NCBI GenBank assembly: GCA_028023455.1
Contig: JAQFVV010012423.1
Coordinates: 3,643,753-3,707,752 of the forward strand
Length of the DNA stretch: 64,000 bases
From: Epiperipatus broadwayi
Taxonomy: Eukaryota > Onychophora > Udeonychophora > Euonychophora > Peripatidae
Direction of reading: 5' to 3'
The translations under genes and the position numbers were made by a program. The notes beneath the pieces are model-generated. The model did no database searches. It was not told where the DNA came from and saw only the letters and a program-made list of their open reading frames with translations. Below, in pieces: positions 42,039 through 53,986 of the stretch (positions are counted from its first letter, which is position 1; every line of letters begins with the position of its first letter).

Positions 42039-43899
42039 ATCCATGTAAAAGGAAAGTGTATTTTCTTTCTATAGTTTTATATTCCCTGGAATATTATTTA
42101 TCACAGTTTTTTTTTTCAAATAAATGAATTCAAAAGGCTGATATCTTTTTTTCTTTTTTAAAATTTTAAAAATAAATACTTCTCATCGATAAACATTTCC
42201 AAATTGCAGATTTTTAGTACTAACATTTTGTATAATTAGAGTTATGTGGATATTTTATTTCACTTCTATGTTTCTCAGCTTATGACTTTCTTTGTGTGAT
42301 ATTGTATCCACATTAATAATTTCAATGTCTTGAAGTCATATCCAAACAAATTTCATTTTTCAACTATATGATTCAATGAAATTAGCTAATGAAACTACAT
42401 CTTATTTGAAAAAGGTATATTATGATAAATTACACATTTCGTAAAAAGTAATGCAGTTATCTTAATTTAAATAGATGCCATACAAAAGAATAATACTTAG
42501 CCAATCATTCATGAGCAAAATATTACAAATAAAATTACATTTTATAGTTAGTAAAAAATGAGTCAGAGATTTCACAGACTGTCACTAACATGGAATATGC
42601 TCCTTGATAATAGAAACGCTGTTCTCAAGTTATCATATTTTGGGTCTATACTGAACAATGTGCATATATATGTGTGTGTTAAACTCTAACATCATCAATT
42701 TTATTTCTAATATATTAGATAAATCAAACAGAAAAGAAGGACTTTTCTGCCATTTAAACAAGCAAAATTTATTTTAGATGTATATAAATATTTTATACTA
42801 TATAATATTGTCAGCCTAAAGATATTTATATGTATTATTACTTTTACATTTTCCTACGTGTTGATCGCTAGATTATGCAGTTAAGCAACAATATTGCAAT
42901 ATTTTATCAATAAGATATATTATTGATTAAAATAAAACCGTTATTTAATTAAATTAAATAGGAACATTTTCTTTCAATACAGATATACCACATATTGATT
43001 ATATTAGAGGCAGTTTTACGAATAATTTTAAATAATTGATTACAATATTACTATCGTTTTTAATTGTTAGGATTTTAATAAAATAAATATTAGTATTTTG
43101 ATGAGAATAACAATTGGCTCTTCCTCAACATATTTTTTTTTCCTTTTTTACATAACAAATTAAAATGATTAAATTTTTGGGGTGGGGAAAATTTTATTAA
43201 AATGGTTTTTATTATATCATATTCATTAATTAAATACCCAAGGCAATTTCTCAAAATCATTGTCGGTTAATTACGTTTGTTTATTTGGTTACCAATATAA
43301 AAAAAACTTTTGCTTAGAAGATTTTATAAAAATAAAATTAATATGATAGCTAATTTATAAAGCAAAACGAACGCGATCCATCATATATATATATATATGG
43401 AATGTATATCTTTAGTTTTACAGGCTAAAGTGAGAAATTATTGGAAAACTAATTGAATGATTCACTAGTGACTGGGGAGATCATTAGACGTTTGAGCACA
43501 GTTAATTTAAAGGTTGAGATAAGATTCACAAATTCTTAGGTTTCAATTCTACCATTCTATCCACTCCATTAAATAAAGTAAAATTGCCATTACATTAATC
43601 TGATTATCGATATTATTAGCCTGTATGGTTTATATGATTTAATGGCAGATCTAAAAGCTAAAAATTCCTGAATGGAAGCACAATCGGTCAATTATGATGC
43701 TCAAAAATCATATGACATCTAGAGGAAATTATATTATTTTTATTTTTATTTACTATTTTTTTTTTCATTTTATTTATCTATTATCATGATTTATATTTTT
43801 ATTAGGATATTTTGCTAATATTTTTAATAATATTTATAAAAATATTCATATACAGCATAATATTTTCTAATGTAAAACAATATTTACGAAAAGTACTCG
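42039..43899. other. AT-rich spacer, no gene seen
   Basis: Nothing recognisable. A short (TA)n lies at about 43384-43400. Confidence 0.55.
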
Positions 43900-44075
43900 A
43901 AATTGATATGTATATAATTAGAAGGGATTTGAATTCAGACTTTCAAGATTCCTACAGCATTCCTCTCCATCTTATACAACCTATACACATGACCACATCC
44001 GCGTGAAAAAGATAAAGAATCTTCAATATATGTATTTTAGGTTGATCCCGCACTCATCAGTTGGTCCAAACTATT
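43900..44075 (+). repeat. Interspersed repeat, copy 1 (mate at 61.66 kb)
   Basis: The segment with CACATGACCACATCCGCGTG, GTGAAAAAG, AATATATGTATTTT and CACTCATCAGTTGGTC is matched in the same order at about 61660-61800. Similarity spans about 130-150 bp. A (TA)n follows on the right. Its class is unknown; no tRNA-like promoter is evident. Confidence 0.7.
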
Positions 44076-44080
44076 ACCTC

Positions 44081-44115
<35 letters not shown>

Positions 44116-44920
44116 CAATATACTTGTATTTACATATTATATATACATATACATAAACAGAAACTTTTTACTGCACATTTTCTTAACATTATTTATGATT
44201 TTTTTCTAGTATACATAATCTTTTTATCTTTTTTAAATGGAGAGATTAATTTAAAATTTAAAATAGTGTTCAGATTTCAAATATTATTTTTGTTTGCCAC
44301 CTAAGTCTCAGTAATTTTAATTAAAAAGCTATACTATCTGTGAAATGTTTTTAACATAAAAAAAATGTCATTTTAATTTAATATTATCATTGTTGGCATA
44401 TTACTCTATTTTTTATGAATTAAACACTTGTAACCTTAAAATAGTTATCAATGAACACTAGTGATTACTCATATTTACAATATATATATATCTAAAGAGT
44501 AGAATGAAGCAACTGTGTAAAAGAGTTAATTAAATTTTTAAAATGTTTAATATCACATATGTTACAAATTAAAAGTGCATTTAATTAAAAGTCAATAAAT
44601 AATAATCAAGAAAATAAAAAATCGTATATTCCATTAATGAAAAATTAAGATATAAAAATAAGTCAAAAGAAAACTAAAAGTCTAAAACCTTTAGTATAAA
44701 AGAAAAGATTATCGTTAAACATAGCAATGAAGAAGATGACATAGTGAAAGATTTAAATATATCATAAAGATTTTGAGTATATGTAAGTTTCAAATAATAG
44801 AAATGACAGACAAATTTGAAAATGTATAATTTCGATTAGTCAAAAAAAATTTGTAAATAAGAACATAAATAAATATTGAAAAGGCCAAATAAGAGAGAAT
44901 GAATTTACTTCCTCTATGTA

Positions 44921-45075
44921 CAATGCTTCATATAATTACAACCCATTATTGTTGGTTTTGATTACCCCAACAATGTTCTTCAGAATTTCTACTTATATTT
45001 GAAAATTAGAAATTCTGAAAAAGATTGTTGTACAATGAAAACTGTCAATAGTGGTTTGTAATTACATGAAACATT
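44921..45075. repeat. Foldback element
   Basis: Arms of about 70 bp (44921-44990 and 45007-45075) are inverted copies at roughly four-fifths identity, starting CAATGCTTCAT and ending ATGAAACATTG, with a loop of about 16 bp and an inner perfect AGAAATTCTGAA pairing. MITE-like. Confidence 0.85.
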
Positions 45076-45996
<921 letters not shown>

Positions 45997-48089
45997 AACA
46001 GTCAAAACATATCTATCTTGCTAACACACTGCAGAATTTAAACCCAGGACATAGAACTCAACACTAGGAGAGTTACCTTTCAGAAATCCAAGTTTGAATC
46101 CAAAGTCAAACTCCACAATACCCTTTATGTGATAATACATTTGATGCTAGTAATAGTATAATTTCATGCCAGTGCCAGTGATCAGAGACAAAACAAAAGA
46201 CTCTAAATCTAAAATAGCCCTAGGTTAATTTAACAATAACTTATAGATGTACCAAAGATAAGTTTAATGTACTACGTAATTTATATTGCATCCCGAATAA
46301 ATAAAAAAAAAGAAATAAATTTATAAATAAGATTTTAATGATTTGATATTAAAATAATTTAGCGATATAAATTGGATAGTAATATAATAAACAAACAACA
46401 TGGCTGATACCTCGTACTTGGGTTTGTTTAGATAACGTGTCTAAAATATAGTGACACGTTAGGCATATGCGAGTCATGTAAAGTCTAACACAAAGTTTGC
46501 AATATTCTAAAACATTTATATTTGGAGATTTAAATGGAGATTGAGAGTTGCTCAAGAATAGATTATAAGATCAAGCTATACTGAATGGATTTGAAATTCA
46601 TTTAAATAGAATTATTTTAATAAGTAATAAGGAAAATATACGGTGGTGTGGGTGAGTATATGCTGAGGAGAGGTGCAGTTTATGAGTATGCAACTTTAAA
46701 AGATGGCGAAAGGTCGAGGCATTGGATAGGTATTTCGCCTTTAATTTGGGACGTCTCTAGCCCACTCACAGCTCAAGCCTGGCCAGCACCCAGGAGCTTC
46801 ATAACTGTGGGGACATACACAAAATAATTCCCATGTGCCATTTTAGCACAGGACTGGGAACCATGGAGTAAAATAAAAGGGAACTGATTTAAACGATGAT
46901 GACCTTTGCCAACAGGAGGATTCCAGCACCCATGCATATTTGCTAGCAACACAGCTTAATTTTCAAAGAATTAGTAAAACAGAGGGCAATTCATTAAGGA
47001 ACAGAAATAGCTCGCTCTCTACTTTCATATTTAAATGGCCAGCAGACTCTCAGCAAAACTTAAGATAAATAAAAATTTATTTTAACAAAATTCTTATACG
47101 TAAAAATATTTTAAAACATATATAAGAGATACTTTAAAATATAAATGATGGGAGGGGGGAAATGCATGTTTGTGGTTTATAAACTAAGATGGCAACCACG
47201 CATTATTTAACTTCTCTACATAACTCACATTTGTCTAAAAAAATTAATTATATATTGAAACAGACAGATCGAAGAACCGATCTTCGTTTCATGTATTTTT
47301 AAGTACGGTAATTCGAACTACTATCCGCCCGCAGTGAGATTTGTCTATTTTCAGTCATAATAAAAAAATTAGTTATATATATTATGTTTTGTAAATAAAT
47401 ATGTAAGGTTCCGTATATAAATGTCACAAACCATGAAATAATATTCGTGTGTGCGTGGTTTGTGAATTTGTATCAATTTAATTTAAAGTTCATTGCGGGC
47501 GTATTTGTTTAAATTTTAGCTTTTTGTAAAATTATACAAAGTCGTTTAAAAATACTGATCAAAAGTCACATTCCTTTGATCAGTGTTTTTAATTAAAATC
47601 TAAATTGCAAAATGTACAGAGTAATTAAATTGTATTCGAAATTAGTTAAGGAATTTATATGTGTAATTACTGTGTCAATTTAAAAATTGCGTATTAAAGT
47701 AAAAGATTGCTGGAAACGGAACAATAAAAAGGATAATTGAGATTGTATGGTCAAGCTGAATGGCTGGAGGCTGGAAAAAGTAGGCGGAGCCTAAAAACAA
47801 AAATCAGGCGGAAAGGTCAACTGTGGCGATCTTAGAGAAAAACGAACATTCTAACTTTTGAGGTCTTTGAGAGAGGTAGTCTCGAGACAGCACAGCAGTT
47901 GAGAGTAATTCAAACAAATTTGTTAAGAAGTTCACCAGTAAACCGCAATGTTGATGGGCTAAGTGCCAGGAGCTGGTCTCTGCCCTGCCAATTAGGATCT
48001 TCGTGCCGCTGACTGATCATGTGTTATGTGCTTCATAATTTCCAGCTTCCAATCTCCAAATTGACAATGCCTTGCAAATAACTTTCAAA

Positions 48090-48194
48090 ATGCGCGCCTA
48101 CGTTCGTCGGAAATATCAATCGGGAAAAGCCAAGCCGGATGAAGAAAGAAGAGTAACTGTATTACATGAACTTTTAACTTTCTTCCGAGCTTAA
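48090..48194 (+). other. Small GC-rich open frame in the nested LTR
   Basis: An ATG opens 34 codons beginning MRAYVRRKYQSGKAK, unusually basic and with codons unlike the AT-rich surroundings. About 25 bp after its stop lies ATGACATGTAAGTTT, which contains a GTAAGT splice-donor consensus. It may be a leader exon of the element or chance. I recognise no domain. Confidence 0.25.
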
Positions 48195-48894
48195 TGTTAT
48201 CAATCAAATAAATGACATGTAAGTTTTTATCTTGTTTATAATGCTACTATTTAACCTGTCAGTAAATTTTCTTTTCTTTTAATCCTCCGCTCTAGTCTTT
48301 AGAAATAATTCATAAAAATTGTAATTAATAGTAATAATAATTCAAATGAATGCATTTATATTTTTTTGCTTATTCCATAAACAAACGATGCCAATAGTAA
48401 TATTTCCCAACTCTGTGTAAAACTAGTGTATAATGATGATTAAGTTATTTACAAGAAATTCCGTTTTCTGAATTAAATATTCTTTCATATTCCGAGTTGG
48501 TAAATGTTAACTCACTTTATTATTCTATGTTAAGTTGTCATATAATTGTAATCTAAGGTTCAATCTTAAATATATAAAATGATTTCCGAGTATTATATTA
48601 ATGTCATATATGAAATAAGAAATAACTCACTGTATAATTTGATACTATCGCTACCGCCTGTCAACCTGGAGGGTTAGGGGTTTCAGAGTAAAATTAATTA
48701 ATTATTGTTTTCGCAGTCAGTTTAATTCTGCTATGTTTATTGGGATAAGGATCTCAGCCTGTGGCGTAGAAATAGACGAATAGATTCCAGGTTTTGTATA
48801 ATTTCTTTTAAAAATCCACTTCAAGTACTCGTCCTTCATGTTTGTGGCAATGCCTTTCCTTCGCTGAAGTTAGCGTCTCGCCATACTACCATTG

Positions 48895-48918
48895 GGGAAA
48901 GAAAGCAGTTTCTTTCCC
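48895..48918. other. Perfect 10 bp stem-loop in the nested LTR
   Basis: GGGAAAGAAA, loop GCAG, TTTCTTTCCC. It lies in the GC-rich half of the LTR. A role in RNA packaging or 3' end formation is conceivable but unsupported. Confidence 0.5.
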
Positions 48919-49741
48919 AGGTAATCTCTTGGATCACCGGGGTCGACATGATCTCGACTGGTTGTAGTGTCCCGGAATTACTTGGGGGCATTAAGCCTTG
49001 TCAAAGTACAAGCCGCCCGGTATTCCGTTGATGCACCGCAAGTGATTACTGTAGGGCTCTTGAATCCAGGCAGCCACCAGTACATCTATCTCCTATGTCG
49101 TATTTATATGAAACCACCTCCAACTGTTCGTCTACGTAACGGCTCGAGTCTATTCGAATAAAATAAGTTAATAAATAATCTTTAGATAAATATTTTTTTT
49201 CAATGCTCAAATACTCTGATTCTCTTAGCCATCCCTCAATCATTTAACTACACAGCTATTGGCATGAGTTTGGTCACCAGATAAAATGAGTACTAAAGAC
49301 TAGTAGCCAAATACAAGAGGATTCATGAAAGTCTTACCGTACTGTTGAATACTATGTTTATATGCTTATATTTCTATTTTCTTATTAAACAATTTATTTA
49401 ATATAATTTTGTGTCCTCCACCTTATTACTCTCCAAGTCTATTTAACCATTTTCTGTCTGTATTGGCAACTTAAATATATACGTTACATGAATGACCGTT
49501 CCAGTATCTAGAGTCTAATAAATCTATATATCATTAACTGTAAGAATTTAGTCTATGTTCTGAGCTGAGCTAGAAAAGGGATAACCCCGTGCTGTTATAG
49601 AGTCATCATCGGTTAGTCATACCGGGGTTTGGGTTTGAATTCAGTTGGCGTTTGGAATGTATTCTTAAACGTGGACTGGGTTTGAACTCGGGTACTGTGT
49701 ATGAGTAAGCGTGGTGGATTTATACCGGTACAATATATATA

Positions 49742-50241
49742 NNNNNNNNNNNNNNNNNNNNNNNNNNNNNNNNNNNNNNNNNNNNNNNNNNNNNNNNNNN
49801 NNNNNNNNNNNNNNNNNNNNNNNNNNNNNNNNNNNNNNNNNNNNNNNNNNNNNNNNNNNNNNNNNNNNNNNNNNNNNNNNNNNNNNNNNNNNNNNNNNNN
49901 NNNNNNNNNNNNNNNNNNNNNNNNNNNNNNNNNNNNNNNNNNNNNNNNNNNNNNNNNNNNNNNNNNNNNNNNNNNNNNNNNNNNNNNNNNNNNNNNNNNN
50001 NNNNNNNNNNNNNNNNNNNNNNNNNNNNNNNNNNNNNNNNNNNNNNNNNNNNNNNNNNNNNNNNNNNNNNNNNNNNNNNNNNNNNNNNNNNNNNNNNNNN
50101 NNNNNNNNNNNNNNNNNNNNNNNNNNNNNNNNNNNNNNNNNNNNNNNNNNNNNNNNNNNNNNNNNNNNNNNNNNNNNNNNNNNNNNNNNNNNNNNNNNNN
50201 NNNNNNNNNNNNNNNNNNNNNNNNNNNNNNNNNNNNNNNNN
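49742..50241. other. Assembly gap of 500 Ns
   Basis: Exactly 500 Ns, a conventional placeholder length. The bases CCGGTACAATAT occur directly before it (with ATATA after them) and again directly after it. All long frames across the gap are artefacts. Confidence 0.99.
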
Positions 50242-51522
50242 CCGGTACAATATTTCATCATAACACATTGAAATAATGCATTTATAAATATAATAGAAAA
50301 TCAACCCAAGCACAAGTTCAGCATGCATTAGAAAAATGTTTAAATAAATACATTTATAGAATATACAAAATTTTTAGCTATAGCTAGAAGTTTTCTGAGA
50401 TCTCCGGTTGATTTTAATTACCTTGTTATTTTAACTATGTCCATGGGCATTTCCAAACTTGTAGCAAAGTTAAGTATAGTTATGAGTTTCTTTGATTCAT
50501 GGTTCCACAGCAGCAGTTTGTAGACTTCAGGAGCAGCATTTCTTTGGGCTGGTTCAGTTGGATTTGATGATATGGTGACAGGACATCAGATTTTGAATGA
50601 CAGACAGCCGAGACACAGGAGCCCAAGGGAAAGACAACCTACTGGCCCATTACCCTGCTATTCTGAGGTTAAACGATTTTAAAACTAGTTCCCAAACTAA
50701 CCAACAAGCCAGTCAATCCGATAATGCAAATAAAAACTAGTCGGAAAAATAGTTTCAAAATTACAGAAAATATAACTTCACTGTCACAATCAGGTAGGTT
50801 AATTAATAACCCTATCTAATCATAATTACAATCAATCAGCCATATTTATATGCTCTCCTTGATTACAATCTAACCCTGCAGTGATAAAATCCATTTTTTA
50901 CTTATTACACATTTGAAAACATGGACTGCATTTTCTAATTAAAATCTGTTCACAAACACTGTTTTATCTGATCAAATCTACTAGTAATACTGGCACCAAT
51001 ATGATTAAAATTAGCCACTATTGTTCTTTCCTTACTCTCACTGATTTAAAAAAATGATGACATGTTTTTGAAAACTAAATAACACTTTACATTTATAAAA
51101 CACTCTTTCTGAATTTAATTTCCAGAAATATTTCTCAGTGATATTATTTCTTAAAGGCAAATAATTATAATGAAATAACATCACAAATAAATCAATTCAA
51201 ACAACAGCTTTAAATAAAATATTTTGATAAATTTTAAATATTATCACAGTATGTGTGTAGATGAGAATATGTGACCTAGATTATTGTACAAGGATATAGA
51301 CGTAATATATACTCGACGGTTTGAAAATAAAACTTTAAAAACAATTTTAATTATTATAAAACCCTGGGCACCCCATTATACATATAAATTTAGGCAGGCT
51401 TTTGATAAATATATCCAGTACACACACAATACAATGAAATTAGGGTTTTAAATAAGGCATGAGGGTAGGAAACAGGTAGGCAAGGTGAAACTAAGATTGG
51501 TAAGGCATATCTTACTGTTTCA

Positions 51523-51531
51523 CATTCCCTT
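51523..51531 (-). promoter_or_regulatory. Polypurine-tract candidate
   Basis: On the minus strand AAGGGAATG sits immediately upstream of the 3' LTR start TGAAACA. A purine run in that place is the usual primer for plus-strand synthesis and supports the minus orientation. It is short, so this is tentative. Confidence 0.45.
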
Positions 51532-51742
51532 AGTATGCAAAAAAAAAATTAAAAAATAATTTATTCCCAGTGTTTACTAGTATTTTTGAATATCAGCACA
51601 CAAAACAATTTTGACAAGGGTCAATGAGATTTAATGACATACCCGAATCATATTTCAACATTATTCAACATTTTTTTTACTAGCAAAACGTATATATATA
51701 TATATATTGACACATTTTTGTGACTGTTCAAATTTAAATTAG

Positions 51743-51744
<2 letters not shown>

Positions 51745-51812
<68 letters not shown>
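51745..51812. repeat. (TA)n array inside the LTR element
   Basis: A TA array lies between the end of gag and the 3' LTR, in the interval where pol would normally be found. Confidence 0.95.
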
Positions 51813-51816
<4 letters not shown>

Positions 51817-51961
51817 TTAAAAGTCTATACGAAAATGTCCAAATTCAGGCATAGATAAATGTCCAAATTCAAGTTATTGTAGATTAAAAATTATGCAAGA
51901 GTGTCCAAGTTTGAGTCCTTTTTCTTTTTTTTGTGGTGGCTTTTTTTACTTATATATTTTG

Positions 51962-53220
51962 TTATTTTCCTGGGTCAGGTGGGTAGTGCCAATCTCTCAT
52001 ACTTGGATAATGTCCTCTTGGGTGGGGCAATGTCTTTTCCTTGTCTGGCAGTTCTTTGGCCCAAGGACTGAAGTCCAAGGTAGTCAGAAATTCTGCCATC
52101 TCCTCTGCATCCTTAATTCTGCTTTTGGCCATCAGTTGTTGGATCGACAGAGGCATGTTCTGCTGTATGGTGCAGATAATGTGCGGATCAGAGAATGAGA
52201 AGGCGGTGAGCGATCTCATATGATTAACTTGCCGGATATAGAATTGTGTGTGTTTCTTTGATGCTCCCATATTTGTTTCAGGATATGGTATTAAAGATGC
52301 TACTCTGGTCTTCCTTGCTCCAGTACTGTTTCAGTAAGGCCTTGCTATACTCGGTGAAGTCTCCAGGTTTTTCTTTTATGATGCTCCACCAGTCCTTCAT
52401 GTAGCCATGTAAATGGTGGGTGGTGATAGCAATTTGTTCTTTTGGCTCCATCTCAGAGAATGTGAAAATGTCTTTCAAGCTATCTATGTGCAAATGAGGG
52501 TTTTTCCCAATTTCCCCTTGGAATATCTTGATGTGGATGATCTGGACCAACTGAGTTTGAATGCTTGGGTCAGGCATCGTGGTTCTACTGATATTGGTGA
52601 TTTCAGGGCTTTTAGTATTTTTCTCTTCATTGATTGGTAGTAGACTGTTCGTAGTTTTGTTTTGATCACACTCTTCCTCTTCTTTTGTTCCATTATTACT
52701 GTCTTCTGTTTTTAAAACTAAAGATTCCAAATTTAATTTTGCAGTGAGCCTGTCTTCTATTTCATGTTTCTCTTTGAGTTTTTGTTGGATAACTCCCTAT
52801 TTCTCATGGGGTTCTTTGACTTCATTAAGTAGGAATACGATCAGTTCTCTCATTTCTCGCTTTTCTATTTGATCTTCATGCCTGATTCTGGCTTCTTCAG
52901 CTTGTTGTTTGAAGAGTTCTTCTATATATTTAATTTGAAAGTCTGTATTTGTTGTTTGATGGCTTATTTATGCTACTGGTGTTGGAGATTCTGGATGTGT
53001 CTATATCTTTTTGTTCTAGCCCTTCTATTTTGGTTTTATTATTTTGAAACGTTATTATAATGGCAGTTCTGGATCACTAATTTTTGGTTATTATTATTTG
53101 GTAAGAAATTTTTAAAGTTCTTTTAACTAAACTTTTTTTATCAAACAATGGTGACTGTCTGTCTTCCACTCAGTCTCTGGCCTTTCCGTGCATCCTTGTT
53201 TTGTCCTGTACTGATTTCAT
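51962..53220 (-). pseudogene. Decayed retrotransposon gag
   Basis: A start ATG fits at 53220 (MKSVQDKTRMHGK), with a TGA soon after. Then comes a coiled-coil part, about 52970-52740, with KYIEELFKQQAEEAR, RHEDQIEKREMRELI and KLKEKHEIEDRL, broken by a TAA, a frame change and a TAG near 52800. The best frame, 52730-52278, starts at a non-ATG codon and holds the capsid-like part: IKIFQGEIGKNPH, YMKDWWSIIKEKPGDF and LLKQYWSKEDQSS. A TGA and a frameshift near 52275 separate the rest (52270-51962), with YIRQVNHMRSLTAFSF and AKSRIKDAEEMAEFLTTLD. The helical pattern and the Trp-Trp / Tyr-Trp positions match gypsy-like gag capsids. No CCHC zinc knuckle is visible, and pol is absent. Confidence 0.8.
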
Positions 53221-53986
53221 TATGTTGCTTCTTTGTTATTTTGGAAATATGAACAAAATATTATTATTTTATTATTCAGATTTCTTCTGCTGCTTGCTCA
53301 ACTATTTGGCAGTGTACTATTTAATTATTTGCTAGACTCAGGTATCTCAATGGGTATCTCATTGTCATTTCCCCTTGTTCAATGATATCAGATAAATAGA
53401 TTTACAAAAAAAATATTATTATTTTTACAGAAACTTGTTTACATATATATACATAAAATGACCAAATCCAACATTTTTACAGCTTTTCATGCATGAACCA
53501 ATCATTTCACCATCATTATTTCGAGGTGCAATGCCATCTGTGGCAACATCTATACCATTAACCTCCCCCAGGGATATTTAACTTACTTACTTCATTTGAC
53601 TCCGGACGTTCAATTAGACAATCATATATTTTTATTTTTACAAATCTTATTCAATACAAAACTATATATGTTGCACTATATTTTGAAATCATATTTAATA
53701 CAGTAATTAGCGCACATATATTTTTATAATACGAACAGAGCTGACAAAAGTTTACATATATATTGCTCGTGTCGTACTGTATTAAATTGAAAATTCTCCA
53801 AGTGATTGTCTGAGCGCCTGAGTGAAACAAAATACTTATAATAATATCTTTAAAATATAAATCACAATACTGAACTAGTGAACTACAGGAATGGATAATT
53901 AAATGGATTAAATACTATCAGAGTTTTGTGGGTGTTTAAATTGAAGCCTCATGTTGTAAAGTGCCATGGACCCGGAAAAAATACTA
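53221..53986 (-). other. Leader region between 5' LTR and gag
   Basis: About 770 bp of non-coding internal DNA. Next to the 5' LTR end (CTGTTACA on the minus strand) comes TAGTATTTTTTCCGGGTCC. A canonical primer-binding site beginning TGG is not found within a few bases, so the primer is unknown. Confidence 0.6.

Larger units (their letters stand above)
47256..50249 (+). mobile_element. Nested LTR-type insertion (probable solo LTR) with assembly gap
   Basis: The uninterrupted right LTR reads AATTAATTATATATTTCATC. Here the left copy is split as ATAT, then TGAAACAGACAG...CCGGTACA, then ATATTTCATC. That is an insertion with TG...CA ends and a 4 bp ATAT duplication. The sequence 47256-49732 already ends ACCGGTACA, so it may be a complete LTR of 2477 bp. 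After it comes ATATATATA, 500 Ns, and again CCGGTACA. It is richer in GC and CpG than the host LTR, so probably younger. Orientation is unknown; plus is given for the TG start as written. Confidence 0.75.

Noticed and set aside
47256-49740. Host gene promoter or first exon in the GC-richer stretch
   Set aside because: The stretch is bounded by TG...CA ends and an ATAT duplication inside another LTR, so it is best explained as part of a nested retroelement.
49665-50328. Long frames of about 190-200 codons on both strands
   Set aside because: They run through 500 Ns; the codons are unknown and the frames are artefacts.
52413-52640. Plus-strand frames across 51.89-53.06 kb
   Set aside because: They are antisense shadows of the decayed gag on the minus strand.
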